Of a stretch of DNA of 64,000 nucleotides, positions 1 through 7,943 are shown in pieces. Made by a program: the position numbers and the translations under genes. Each line of letters starts with the position of its first letter. Positions within the stretch are counted from its first letter, which is position 1. Source of the stretch: Flavobacterium tiangeerense (lineage in GTDB: Bacteria; Bacteroidota; Bacteroidia; Flavobacteriales; Flavobacteriaceae); contig NZ_VLKO01000009.1 in assembly GCF_007830355.1 (NCBI RefSeq), forward strand, positions 148,068 to 212,067. Reading direction: 5' to 3'. The notes under the pieces were generated by a model that did not search any database, was not told the DNA's origin, and saw nothing but the letters and a program-made list of their open reading frames with translations.

Positions 1-95
1 TTATCTTCTACCTCATAAAGTACTGATTCAGCTTTTGCAATGGCTACAAAATGGCTTATGGATGGGAAATAGGTGGGGTGTATGATAATATTCAT
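1..95 (-). CDS. WbqC-family protein, N-terminal part only (cut by window edge)
   Basis: An open frame on the minus strand starts with ATG at 95 and runs off the left edge. Its 31 readable residues begin MNIIIHPTYFPSIS and continue HFVAIAKAESVLYEVED, which matches my memory of the start of WbqC-like proteins (HPxYFPS motif). These are poorly characterised proteins often found near surface-glycan or lepB genes. It lies directly downstream of lepB on the same strand, as expected for flavobacteria. Only the N-terminus is visible, so the family call rests on a short match. Confidence 0.7.
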   Translation of the reverse strand, partial: MNIIIHPTYFPSISHFVAIAKAESVLYEVED

Positions 96-110
96 GATGT
101 TGTAATATAT

Positions 111-153
111 TAGCGTTTAGAGTTTTAATTTCTACTAAACGCTAGTTTTTTTT
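111..153 (+). terminator. Perfect hairpin between lepB and the WbqC gene, T-tract on plus strand only
   Basis: TAGCGTTTAG (111-120) pairs perfectly with CTAAACGCTA (135-144), followed on the plus strand by a run of T. Both neighbouring genes are on the minus strand, where no U-tract follows the stem. It may end antisense transcription, or act as an intercistronic mRNA stem between lepB and the WbqC gene. Confidence 0.6.
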
Positions 154-155
154 AT

Positions 156-1724
156 TTAAACTTTGTTTGTTTTTCTTTTTTTCCAAAAATAATCTCCTAT
201 GAAAAATACAACTAGTCCTATTAGGAATAATTGAAAATAAGATTGAGGTTGTCCTTCACCACTCACAGTTGTAAAAACTCTATCCCAACGAATTTTGTTG
301 ATTCCTTTACCGTTAGGATCTATACTTAACCATATAAATATTGGTTTACCTACAATATGATTTTCTGGAACAAATCCCCAGTATCTACTGTCTTCAGAGT
401 TGTTTCGGTTGTCTCCCATCATCCAGTAGTAATTTTGCTTAAAAGTATACTCTTTAGCAATTTTACCATTGATACGAATTTCTGTACCGTTTACTTGCAA
501 CTTATTGTTCTCGTAATCGTCAATAATCGTTTTGTAGAAAGGTAGGTTTTCAATATTTAAAGCAACAGTTTTTCCTTGTTCCGGAATGTAAATAGGTCCG
601 TAATTGTCACTATTCCATTTTTTGAGGTGAGGAAAAACTCCTTTGCCAAAATTAGCTTGGTCAACTCCAGTCGCAATTTGTTTGATAACCGCTGTTATAC
701 CTGGAGTGTTTTTTAAAACTTGTGCACCAGCATCGGTCAATGCACTTAGGTAAATGGTATCTCTCTTAGCTTCGTTAGTAAAAAAGGCTCTATCTGTAAT
801 GTCTAGTTCTTTGAAAATATATTCAAGATCAATTGGCGTCTTTCCATCAAGCGCTACTTTGTATGAAAATTGCGGTTTCGCTCGTTCTGGTAATTGAAGG
901 ATCTTACCGTCAATATACACATCACCATTCACAATAGAAAGGTTGTCACCAGGAACACCTACGCATCTTTTTACATAATTTGATTTTTTATCAATTGGTT
1001 TGTAGGCTCTTCTTTTTGAGGTATCAAAAAATTTATAAACGGTGTCAACTGGCCAGTTAAAAACTACAATATCAGTTCGTTTGATGTTTTGTATCCCAGG
1101 CAATCTCAAGTATGGCAATTGTGGCCATGACAAGTATGATTTTTTGTGTGTTAATGGGATAGAGTCATGAACCATAGGAAGCGCTACAGTTGTCATAGGT
1201 ACTCTTGCGCCATAGTTCATCTTACTTACAAAAAGAAAATCACCTACTAGCAATGATTTTTCTAATGACGGAGTTGGAATAGTATAAGGCTGGATTGCAT
1301 ACGTATGAACTAATGTTGCTACTACCACAGCAAATAGTATAGAGCTGATAGTGTCAGCTGTTTTGTTTTGAGGCATTACACTTCTATCAGCTATATATTC
1401 TAGTTTTTGAGTATAATTAATATAATAGATATAAAAACCTAATGTGATTATCCCTAAGAAAGTATCTAAGGAAGATTTTTTACCAAAACTTCTTAAAGTT
1501 TCAATCCAAATTACTGGGAATAAGATTAAGTTGATTATCGGGATAAAGAGTAAAACTGTCCACCATGTAGGTCTACCTATTATTTTCATTAAAACGATTG
1601 CGTTATAAACAGGAATAGCTGCTTCCCATTTTTTTCGTCCCGCACTTTCATATAATTTCCAAGTTCCTAAAAAGTGAATTATTTGTACCAGTAAGAAAAA
1701 TACAAACCATTGATATACAGTCAT
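156..1724 (-). CDS. lepB: Signal peptidase I, long Bacteroidota form with DUF5684-like N-terminus
   Basis: Membrane serine-lysine protease that cleaves signal peptides from exported proteins. At 522 residues it is well above the roughly 200-320 usual elsewhere. Residues 1-110 are hydrophobic and resemble the DUF5684 membrane domain (WEAAIPVYNAIVLMK). A further membrane segment follows at about 125-145. The catalytic Ser is Ser153 in IPTPSLEKSLL and the general base is Lys252 in YVKRCVGVPGD; the box E motif GDNRNNSEDSRYWGFVP is near the C-terminus. A large insert lies between box D and box E. A C-terminal membrane helix (about 500-517) ends in KKRK. It sits downstream of dapB with a 60-bp gap. 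Confidence 0.95.
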   Translation of the reverse strand: MTVYQWFVFFLLVQIIHFLGTWKLYESAGRKKWEAAIPVYNAIVLMKIIGRPTWWTVLLFIPIINLILFPVIWIETLRSFGKKSSLDTFLGIITLGFYIYYINYTQKLEYIADRSVMPQNKTADTISSILFAVVVATLVHTYAIQPYTIPTPSLEKSLLVGDFLFVSKMNYGARVPMTTVALPMVHDSIPLTHKKSYLSWPQLPYLRLPGIQNIKRTDIVVFNWPVDTVYKFFDTSKRRAYKPIDKKSNYVKRCVGVPGDNLSIVNGDVYIDGKILQLPERAKPQFSYKVALDGKTPIDLEYIFKELDITDRAFFTNEAKRDTIYLSALTDAGAQVLKNTPGITAVIKQIATGVDQANFGKGVFPHLKKWNSDNYGPIYIPEQGKTVALNIENLPFYKTIIDDYENNKLQVNGTEIRINGKIAKEYTFKQNYYWMMGDNRNNSEDSRYWGFVPENHIVGKPIFIWLSIDPNGKGINKIRWDRVFTTVSGEGQPQSYFQLFLIGLVVFFIGDYFWKKRKTNKV

Positions 1725-1784
1725 AGTCTTTTAATTTTGTTTAATTATTGTGATGCAATTTCACAAAGAGAATAATGTTTGTTT

Positions 1785-2486
1785 TTATTTTAAATCTAAT
1801 ACATCTTTCATAGAGAAAATCCCTTGTTTTCCTACTATCCACTCTGCCGCGATAACTGCTCCAAGTGCAAATCCATCTCTGTTGTGTGCCGTGTGTTTTA
1901 TTTCGATGCTATCAACTGTAGAATTATACTGTACGGTGTGCGTTCCAGGAACGGTTCCTATTCTTTTAGCATCAATGTATATTTCACCTTGATTAGGATT
2001 GTCTAAAGTCCATTTTGTGTATGAACTATTCTCCATAATTCCTTTGGCTAAAGAAATAGCAGTACCGCTAGGTGCATCTAGTTTTTGGGTATGGTGAATT
2101 TCTTCCATGCTTACTTGGTAACTGTCAAATTTTGACATCATTTTGGCGAGGTATTCGTTCAACTCAAAAAAGATGTTTACTCCTAAACTAAAATTAGAAC
2201 TAGAAATCAAGGCACCTTTCGTTTCAAGGCAAAGTGCTTCAATTGTACTGTAATGTTCTAGCCATCCTGTGGTTCCTGAAATTACAGGAACATTGGTGTG
2301 AAAACAAGTCGAAATATTTTCAACAGCTGCTGACGGTACACTAAAATCAATGGCTACATCAGCAGTTGAAAGTCCTTCAAAAGTGCTTGTTTCCTCTTTT
2401 CTTAATACGATTTCATGACCTCGTTCCAAAGCAATTTTTTCAATCACTTGGCCCATTTTTCCGTATCCTAGTAATGCAATTTTCAT
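1785..2486 (-). CDS. dapB: 4-hydroxy-tetrahydrodipicolinate reductase
   Basis: NAD(P)H-dependent reductase of the lysine/diaminopimelate pathway, cytoplasmic; it supplies meso-DAP for peptidoglycan. The dinucleotide-binding GYGKMG is at residues 7-12. The catalytic HHTQKLDAPSGTA is at 131-143, with His131/His132 and Lys135. Length 233 is normal for the Bacteroidota branch. It lies between the DUF5683 gene and lepB in a conserved minus-strand block. Confidence 0.95.
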   Translation of the reverse strand: MKIALLGYGKMGQVIEKIALERGHEIVLRKEETSTFEGLSTADVAIDFSVPSAAVENISTCFHTNVPVISGTTGWLEHYSTIEALCLETKGALISSSNFSLGVNIFFELNEYLAKMMSKFDSYQVSMEEIHHTQKLDAPSGTAISLAKGIMENSSYTKWTLDNPNQGEIYIDAKRIGTVPGTHTVQYNSTVDSIEIKHTAHNRDGFALGAVIAAEWIVGKQGIFSMKDVLDLK

Positions 2487-2635
2487 TGTAATATTTTATA
2501 ATTTAAAGCCAAATGAACTTTGACAATTTTATTTTTTGCTTGCTGTAATAACTTAGTTTAATTGAGATACTAAATTATTTATAATTCAAGCAGACTTATT
2601 TTTTTATTGATGAAAAATCAATTCAATTTTCTCTT

Positions 2636-3196
2636 TCAAAAAGTATAATTAATAGTTAGTCCCGCATTTGTCTTGAACGTTACATCATTTTGATAAATAG
2701 CGGGGCGTAGTGATAAGTTTTCATCAACATTAAACTGCAATAAAGCAGCATCAACATTGGCATCAATAATGTTTAAAGCATAAAAAGCAAGTGTGACTAA
2801 TGCAGATAAATCTCTATTACGCTGGTAAAATTTTTGCCCTGCAATCAATCTGTTGTTGTCAAGAAATTCTAAATCTTCAGTTACAACACCTTCTAGGCGT
2901 CTTTTATAAGCCGTTCTGTATTGTCTGTACTTTTTATTATTATCCGCATAAAAGTATACACTTGTACCTATGGCGCCATAAACAAGTGGAATTTTCCAGT
3001 ATTTTTTATTGTAAGCTTGACCTAAACCAGGTAGTACTGCCGAAAAAAAAGCAGCTTTTGCAGGTGTAAGCGGGTCAATATTTGACGTTTTCAAGGTATC
3101 CTTCGCTATGAGTTCAGTATTGTTTTTGGTTTGTGCAAAAACAGAGCTGAAATTCATTAACATGAGAATGAAGATAATGAAAAATGATTTAAACAC
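2636..3196 (-). CDS. DUF5683-domain exported protein
   Basis: 186 residues with an N-terminal signal peptide ending near FAQ (residues 1-22). The AAFFSAVLPGLGQAYNKKYWKIPLVYG segment and the following Tyr-rich helix are what I recognise as the DUF5683 family, found next to parAB in flavobacteria. It has about two hydrophobic segments (around 48-85 and 130-150), so a membrane location is likely. The start codon touches the parB stop (1-bp overlap), so it is probably translated with parB. No biochemical function is known to me. Confidence 0.8.
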   Translation of the reverse strand: MFKSFFIIFILMLMNFSSVFAQTKNNTELIAKDTLKTSNIDPLTPAKAAFFSAVLPGLGQAYNKKYWKIPLVYGAIGTSVYFYADNNKKYRQYRTAYKRRLEGVVTEDLEFLDNNRLIAGQKFYQRNRDLSALVTLAFYALNIIDANVDAALLQFNVDENLSLRPAIYQNDVTFKTNAGLTINYTF

Positions 3197-4095
3197 TAGT
3201 CGTTTATTAATTTAATGATTCTTTTAAAATCTTCTTCAGAGTGAAAAGGAATGGTTATTTTACCTTTTCCGCCGCCTGTTACTTTCACGTCTACTTTGGT
3301 ACCAAAATAATTAGTAAAGGTATTTTTATGAGCATCCTCAACCTCAAACGAAGTAGCTTTTGGTTTTCCTTCAGGTTTTGGTTTTAGGCTCTCTTGATAA
3401 TTTTTTACCAATGCCTCGGTATCGCGCACCGATAAATTTTGGCTAACAATTTTTTGATAAATATCAGCCTGAATATCTTGGTTTTCAATATTGATTATGG
3501 CTCTACCATGACCCATACTTATGAATCCATCTCTAATCCCTGTTTGAATGATAGGATCAAGTTTCAACAAGCGTAAATAATTAGCAATAGTAGATCTTTT
3601 CTTCCCTACACGGTCACTCATTTGTTCTTGTGTAAGTTGGATTTCATCTATCAATCTTTGGTAAGATAAGGCAATTTCAATAGGGTCTAAGTCATGACGT
3701 TGAATGTTTTCAACCAATGCCATAACCAGTGATTCATTGTCGTTTGCAATACGAATGTAAGCAGGAACTGTAGTAAGTCCTACAAGTGTAGAAGCTCTAA
3801 GACGACGCTCTCCAGATATAAGCTGGAATTTATTAAAATCTAGTTTACGTACAGTAATAGGCTGGATAACACCCAATTCTTTTATAGAAGTAGCTAGTTC
3901 TCTCAATGATTCCTCATTAAAATTACTTCGGGGTTGAAACGGATTTATTTCGATTGCAGCAATTTCAAGCTCAATAATATTCCCAACAACCTTATCGGCA
4001 TTTTTATCATCAACAGATTTGATATCGTTTTCTGGATCTTTCAATAACGCGGATAATCCTCTTCCTAAGGCTTGTTTTTTAATTGCTTGTGCCAT
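3196..4095 (-). CDS. parB: Chromosome-partitioning protein ParB
   Basis: CTP-dependent DNA clamp that loads at parS and spreads to help segregate the origin region. Residues 1-20 hold the basic ParA-interaction segment (KKQALGRGLSALL). The nucleotide-binding region has GERRLRA at 95-101 and ENIQRHDLDP at 129-138. A helix-turn-helix lies at about 155-176 (MSDRVGKKRSTIANYLRLL), and the C-terminal dimerisation part follows. Four bases separate it from parA. I found no convincing parS palindrome inside the window. Confidence 0.96.
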   Translation of the reverse strand: MAQAIKKQALGRGLSALLKDPENDIKSVDDKNADKVVGNIIELEIAAIEINPFQPRSNFNEESLRELATSIKELGVIQPITVRKLDFNKFQLISGERRLRASTLVGLTTVPAYIRIANDNESLVMALVENIQRHDLDPIEIALSYQRLIDEIQLTQEQMSDRVGKKRSTIANYLRLLKLDPIIQTGIRDGFISMGHGRAIINIENQDIQADIYQKIVSQNLSVRDTEALVKNYQESLKPKPEGKPKATSFEVEDAHKNTFTNYFGTKVDVKVTGGGKGKITIPFHSEEDFKRIIKLIND

Positions 4096-4099
4096 AAAA

Positions 4100-4867
4100 T
4101 TATTTACTATTTTTCTTTATGATTTCTTGTGCAAGGTGAAGGTAGTTTACAGCACCTTTACTTGTTGCATCATAATTAATTATGCTTTCGCCAAAACTAG
4201 GCGCTTCACTCAATTTTACATTTCTTTGAATGATGGTTTCAAAAACCATGTCATTAAAATGTTTTTGAACTTCTTCAACAACTTGGTTAGATAAACGCAA
4301 ACGTGAATCAAACATAGTTAACAAAAGTCCCTCAATATCTAAATCTGGATTGTGTATTTTTTGAATACTTTTTATGGTATTTAACAACTTACCCAATCCT
4401 TCCAGAGCAAAATATTCGCATTGAATAGGAATAACAACAGAGTCTGATGCCGTCAAAGCATTAAGTGTTAACAATCCTAATGATGGTGCACAGTCAATGA
4501 TAATGAAATCGTATTCATCTTTTACGCTAGCCAATGCTTTTTTAAGCATGTATTCTCTATTTTCTTTATCAACAAGTTCTATTTCTATAGCAACAAGGTC
4601 AATGTGAGAAGGAATAACGTCAACATTGGGAGCAGAGCATTTAATAACTGCTTCTTGCGGAGTATGGCTGTGCTCTAAAATTTGATACGTGCCTATTTCT
4701 ACTGATTCAACATCTATCCCAAGTCCGGATGATGCATTAGCTTGAGGATCAGCATCAATAAGTAAAACCTTTTTTTCTAATACACCTAATGCAGCTGCAA
4801 GATTAACTGATGTTGTAGTTTTGCCAACTCCTCCTTTTTGATTAGCAATCGCGATGATTTTGCCCAT
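4100..4867 (-). CDS. parA: Chromosome-partitioning ATPase ParA (Soj type)
   Basis: Deviant Walker ATPase that forms nucleoid-bound gradients driving ParB-parS segregation. The signature KGGVGKT is at residues 11-17 and the second motif LIDADPQ at 36-42; DCAPSLGLLTLNAL follows at about 130-143. 255 residues is the usual length of the chromosomal type. It is the first gene of the minus-strand run parA-parB-DUF5683-dapB-lepB. Upstream is a 400-bp gap shared with the tRNA-Pro promoter. Confidence 0.97.
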   Translation of the reverse strand: MGKIIAIANQKGGVGKTTTSVNLAAALGVLEKKVLLIDADPQANASSGLGIDVESVEIGTYQILEHSHTPQEAVIKCSAPNVDVIPSHIDLVAIEIELVDKENREYMLKKALASVKDEYDFIIIDCAPSLGLLTLNALTASDSVVIPIQCEYFALEGLGKLLNTIKSIQKIHNPDLDIEGLLLTMFDSRLRLSNQVVEEVQKHFNDMVFETIIQRNVKLSEAPSFGESIINYDATSKGAVNYLHLAQEIIKKNSK

Positions 4868-5230
4868 TTGTTTTTCTAAATTTTGAACCGTAAAAATACG
4901 ATTATTTATGGTTTTTGAAAATCTATTTTGTTAACAATCGTCAAACCACAATTTGCATGATGTTACTTGTGTTTAAAATTTTAGTTTAATTTTTTCATTT
5001 AAAAGCTATTCCAGCTGTTCGCTACAAGGTCTTGCTGTTGCCTCTGCTTTTTTACAGCCCTAAAAGGAGCTTCTTTTAGTCGCTCTTTTAGGACAAAAAA
5101 AGCAAGATGCACCTAGCGCAACGCTTTTCGCTACCATAGGGGCTTTGGTTTTCCCATCCAGAAAAAATTTTTCTATAATTCATCTTCTTTTTTTTAATAG
5201 AATAACATTTTTCATATTTTGCAAAAATAC
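4868..5230. other. Gene-free region upstream of parA, with a degenerate hairpin element
   Basis: No gene seen. Positions 5000-5160 are richer in GC than the surroundings and look like a dispersed repeat. They include an imperfect hairpin, CCTAAAAGGAGC (5059-5070) with GCTCTTTTAGG (5082-5092), one bulge. The short phrases around it resemble the other hairpin repeats in this window only loosely. Confidence 0.5.
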
Positions 5231-5260
5231 TTGTGTAAGATAAAAAGAGTTGTATCTTTG
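5231..5260 (+). promoter_or_regulatory. Promoter of tRNA-Pro (TTG-N19-TATCTTTG)
   Basis: The -33-like TTG is at 5231-5233 and the -7 box TATCTTTG at 5253-5260, spaced 19 bp, matching the Bacteroidota primary-sigma consensus. The sequence after it, CACCCGC, is the same as at the three promoters at 63.7-64 kb, so it looks like a stable-RNA promoter with a conserved start region. Confidence 0.8.
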
Positions 5261-5270
5261 CACCCGCTTT

Positions 5271-5345
5271 CGGGGTGTAGCGTAGCTCGGTTATCGCGCC
5301 TGCTTTGGGAGCAGGAGGTCGCAGGTTCGAATCCTGCCACCCCGA
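5271..5345 (+). tRNA. tRNA-Pro (anticodon TGG)
   Basis: 75 bases folding as a cloverleaf. The acceptor stem CGGGGTG (5271-5277) pairs with CACCCCG (5338-5344) and the discriminator base is A (5345). The anticodon stem CCTGC/GCAGG encloses the loop TTTGGGA with anticodon TGG. The T arm is GCAGGTTCGAATCCTGC. CCA is not encoded. Confidence 0.96.
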
Positions 5346-5350
5346 CAAAA

Positions 5351-5377
5351 GCCGAACGATATCGTTCGGCTTTTTTT
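5351..5377 (+). terminator. Intrinsic terminator of tRNA-Pro
   Basis: GCCGAACGAT (5351-5360) pairs perfectly with ATCGTTCGGC (5361-5370) and is followed by TTTTTTT. It begins 6 bp after the tRNA, so tRNA-Pro is a single-gene unit. Confidence 0.92.
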
Positions 5378-5646
5378 ATTTTCAAAAGTTGAGTTTTAAG
5401 TTAATATCCTATTTTTCGAAAACTCAAGAAATGTATTATGTTGGTTATAATTCTATATTTTTAGAAGTAAGACTCGGATAAACCATTTTCTATTGTTTGC
5501 AACAAATGTCAACTTAATATTTAACAATATCTATAAGTGCTTGAAAAACATTTAGTTAATATGAAGTTTTTAGTTTTAGCTTATTTTCTTCTTATTTGCA
5601 CTAGAAGGATTTTTTTATTACCAAATAATTAAAACTGATGTAGTAC
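5378..5646. other. Gene-free AT-rich spacer between tRNA-Pro and trxB
   Basis: No open frame or RNA structure I can support. The trxB regulatory region begins at about 5647. Confidence 0.5.
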
Positions 5647-5679
5647 TTTATTACGTACTGTAATAAAAGCTTATTTTTG
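5647..5679 (+). promoter_or_regulatory. trxB promoter with overlapping inverted repeat
   Basis: The -7 box TATTTTTG is at 5672-5679. Just upstream, TTTATTAC (5647-5654) and GTAATAAA (5660-5667) form a perfect 8-bp inverted repeat around GTACT. The first arm covers the position expected for the -33 box (TTTA, 21 bp from the -7). This arrangement suggests an operator that blocks the promoter. The regulator is not visible in the window. Confidence 0.55.
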
Positions 5680-5705
5680 TACCAGAAAATTTTAATAATC
5701 ACACC

Positions 5706-6653
5706 ATGTCAGATACGATCGAAAAAATTAAATGCCTTATTATAGGTTCAGGGCCTGCAGGATATACTGCAGCAATTTACGCAGCAAGAGCTAATATGTA
5801 CCCAGTTTTATATCAAGGAATGCAACCAGGCGGACAGTTGACTACAACAAATGAAGTAGAGAACTGGCCAGGTAATCCAGAAGGAATTACAGGACCAGAA
5901 ATGATGGTAGGTTTACAAGCTCAAGCTCAGCGTTTTGGAGCTGACGTTCGTGACGGTTGGGCTACAAGAGTTGATTTCTCTGGAGATATTCACAAAGTTT
6001 GGATTAACGAAACTAAAGAGTTACACTGTGAAACCGTGATCATTTCAACTGGTGCTTCGGCTAAATATTTAGGCTTACCATCAGAGCAACATTACTTAAA
6101 AATGGGTGGTGGTGTTTCTGCATGTGCTGTTTGTGACGGCTTTTTCTACAGAAACCAAGAGGTAGTAATAGTAGGAGCTGGAGATTCAGCTTGTGAAGAG
6201 GCGCACTATTTGTCTAAACTTTGTAAAAAAGTAACTATGTTAGTGCGTAGCGAAAAATTTAGAGCTTCAAAAATTATGGAGGAGCGCGTACGCAAAACAG
6301 AAAATATCACGATTTTGATGAACCACGATACTGTAGAAGTACTTGGGGATGAACAAGTAGTTACAGGTGTAAAAGCGTTAAACAAAACTACAGGTGAAAC
6401 TTTTGAAATTCCAGCAACTGGATTTTTCGTTGCCATTGGTCACAAACCGAATACAGATATTTTTAAAGAGTTTATTACACTCGATGAAACAGGATATATT
6501 GTTAACACGCCAGGTTCTGCACTTACAAATGTTGCAGGTGTTTTTGTAGCTGGTGATGCTGCAGATCATGTATACCGTCAGGCTATAACAGCAGCAGGAA
6601 CAGGTTGTATGGCTGCACTGGATGCCGAAAGATATTTGGCAGCAAGAGAATAA
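5706..6653 (+). CDS. trxB: Thioredoxin-disulfide reductase
   Basis: NADPH-dependent flavoprotein that reduces thioredoxin in the cytoplasm. FAD-binding GSGPAG is at residues 14-19. The redox-active CAVC is at 140-143. The NADPH-binding GAGDSACEE is at 157-165, and the C-terminal FAD motif is at about 278-290 (GVFVAGDAAD). 315 residues is the standard length. It stands alone, with its own promoter and terminator. Confidence 0.97.
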   Translation: MSDTIEKIKCLIIGSGPAGYTAAIYAARANMYPVLYQGMQPGGQLTTTNEVENWPGNPEGITGPEMMVGLQAQAQRFGADVRDGWATRVDFSGDIHKVWINETKELHCETVIISTGASAKYLGLPSEQHYLKMGGGVSACAVCDGFFYRNQEVVIVGAGDSACEEAHYLSKLCKKVTMLVRSEKFRASKIMEERVRKTENITILMNHDTVEVLGDEQVVTGVKALNKTTGETFEIPATGFFVAIGHKPNTDIFKEFITLDETGYIVNTPGSALTNVAGVFVAGDAADHVYRQAITAAGTGCMAALDAERYLAARE

Positions 6654-6668
6654 CAACTATCCAATATT

Positions 6669-6709
6669 CAAAAAAAGTCTCTTTTATTTCAAAAGAGACT
6701 TTTTTTTTT
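6669..6709 (+). terminator. trxB terminator
   Basis: AAAGTCTCTTTT and AAAAGAGACTTT form a stem around ATTTC, followed by a long T run, 20 bp after the trxB stop. Confidence 0.9.
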
Positions 6710-6782
6710 TGAATCATTCTTCTGCTTAAAATCTGGATCATTTTAGCTATTCAGTCTATCGTTAACTTGCACAAGGTGTTAC

Positions 6783-6815
6783 AGACCTAACAGGTTTTAA
6801 AAACCTGTTAGGTCT
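6783..6815. repeat. 33-bp near-perfect palindrome
   Basis: AGACCTAACAGGTTTT (6783-6798) and AAAACCTGTTAGGTCT (6800-6815) are exact inverted copies separated by a single A. No T-tract follows, so it is not a normal terminator. It lies in a 380-bp gene-free gap. I recall similar AGACCTAACAGG palindromes scattered through Flavobacterium genomes, which would make it a dispersed repeat. Confidence 0.85.
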
Positions 6816-6985
6816 CAAACGATCACCCGCTGCCCTGGTTTGTCCAAATTCTTTAGTACTCGATTCGATTGAATTCCTACTTCCATAGAAAAATAGAGCA
6901 AAGTATTTGCAACGCGGGAAAGTAAGATAAAGCAATTGGTAAACAAGTAAGCCTCCCGATTGGGCATCTACAAAAAATAAATCAC
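6816..6985. other. Gene-free remainder of the trxB / GIN-protein gap
   Basis: About 170 bp, locally less AT-rich than flanking spacers (CACCCGCTGCCCTGG at about 6825-6840). No gene or strong structure found. It may belong to the same repeat unit as the palindrome before it. Confidence 0.4.
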
Positions 6986-7010
6986 AAAAAAACAGGCACT
7001 TTTGCCTGTT
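6985..7010 (-). terminator. Terminator of the 7034-7867 gene
   Basis: AACAGGCA (6991-6998) pairs with TGCCTGTT (7003-7010). Read on the minus strand, the stem is followed by a run of U (A-run at 6985-6992 on plus). Confidence 0.85.
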
Positions 7011-7033
7011 TTCTTGTTTTAGTAAAGTTACTG

Positions 7034-7867
7034 TTACTTCAACTTCTTGATTAGTTTAGTCTCGTCAGCAAACTTTTTGATAGTTATTTTAGGGTTTCCT
7101 ACGAGCTGGATTTCAGTTTTATTTGCTGCATCAATACTTAATGTTGTGCTTGTATTTATGATGCAACTTGCATATCCTTCAATGGTTAGTTCCGTATTTT
7201 TCAGCGTTAATTTATTGGCTGTTAAGCTAGAGTTGTTGTCTAAACGCAAGATAGCATTCGAGGCATCACCTTCAATAGTAGCATCAGCTTTTTGGTACAA
7301 ATCTGTTTTTAAATCAACGGTTGTAACCAGCGCTTTTAAACTAGAATTTTTACTCATTTCAATAGTTGCTTTTTCTGATTTGATATTAAGCTCACCTTTT
7401 GCTTTGTCATCGGCTTGGTAAACTACTGATTTAGAATTGATGTTTAAAAATAATTTAGACGTGCCGCTTGCTTTTAGGATTACGCTATCTAATAATAATT
7501 CTTGGATGGCATTTAAAGTAGTTTCATCTTTGGCTTGAATTGTTTTTAAATTCTCCGTATAGGTTACTCGAACAATCAATTTTCTATAAGCTGTAGCTTT
7601 TTTATTGGTGTAAATACGTAATGTTTTTTCGTTTTCGTCAAGTGCCACTACATCCTGTAAATTATCGTCCGTTTCAACTTTTATGCCTGCTTTTTCTCCT
7701 CTTTCTAGATGTACTTCTAGATTGTTTTCAATTTGTAAGGTTTCAAAGTCTGAAATTTTTCGTTCTACAATCGTAACAATTTTGGAACCTTTTACTTTAT
7801 CAGATTTTTGTGCAAATGCTACACTTGCTGTTGCTATAAGTAGCACTAAGAGGAAATTTTTTTTCAT
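7034..7867 (-). CDS. Exported GIN-domain (DUF2807-like) protein
   Basis: 277 residues with a signal peptide ending FAQ at about 19. The rest is a repetitive beta-rich domain with short strand repeats (VILKASGTSKLFLNI, ATIEGDASNAILRLDNNSSL), typical of the auto-transporter-like head-GIN family. The opening ...FETLQIENNLEVHLERG matches the GIN start seen in the next gene upstream. Probably periplasmic or surface-exposed; no enzymatic role is known. It is separated from the other GIN gene by a terminator, so it is probably transcribed separately. Confidence 0.75.
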   Translation of the reverse strand: MKKNFLLVLLIATASVAFAQKSDKVKGSKIVTIVERKISDFETLQIENNLEVHLERGEKAGIKVETDDNLQDVVALDENEKTLRIYTNKKATAYRKLIVRVTYTENLKTIQAKDETTLNAIQELLLDSVILKASGTSKLFLNINSKSVVYQADDKAKGELNIKSEKATIEMSKNSSLKALVTTVDLKTDLYQKADATIEGDASNAILRLDNNSSLTANKLTLKNTELTIEGYASCIINTSTTLSIDAANKTEIQLVGNPKITIKKFADETKLIKKLK

Positions 7868-7894
7868 GTCTTGATATTTATTACTAACAAATAT

Positions 7895-7931
7895 AAAAAA
7901 AAATCATCCACTAGTAAGGGATGATTTTTTT
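7895..7931. terminator. Terminator between the two GIN genes
   Basis: AAAATCATCC and GGGATGATTTT form a stem around a short loop, with A/T runs on both sides. It ends the PadR-PspC-GIN unit on the minus strand. Confidence 0.85.
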
Positions 7932-7943
7932 GTTTGAAGTCTT

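Noticed and set aside
4868..5270. Possible parS site near parAB
   Set aside because: I looked for a TGTTNCACGTGNAACA-type palindrome here and across the window; the few CACGTG cores found lie inside genes and lack matching flanks.
5088..5348. Minus-strand frame of 86 codons starting MSGWQDSNLRPPAPKAG
   Set aside because: Its N-terminal part is the antisense of tRNA-Pro; this is a well-known false protein and the rest has no coding character.
6206..6656. Minus-strand frames opposite trxB
   Set aside because: Shadow frames of a clear, highly conserved gene; no independent support.
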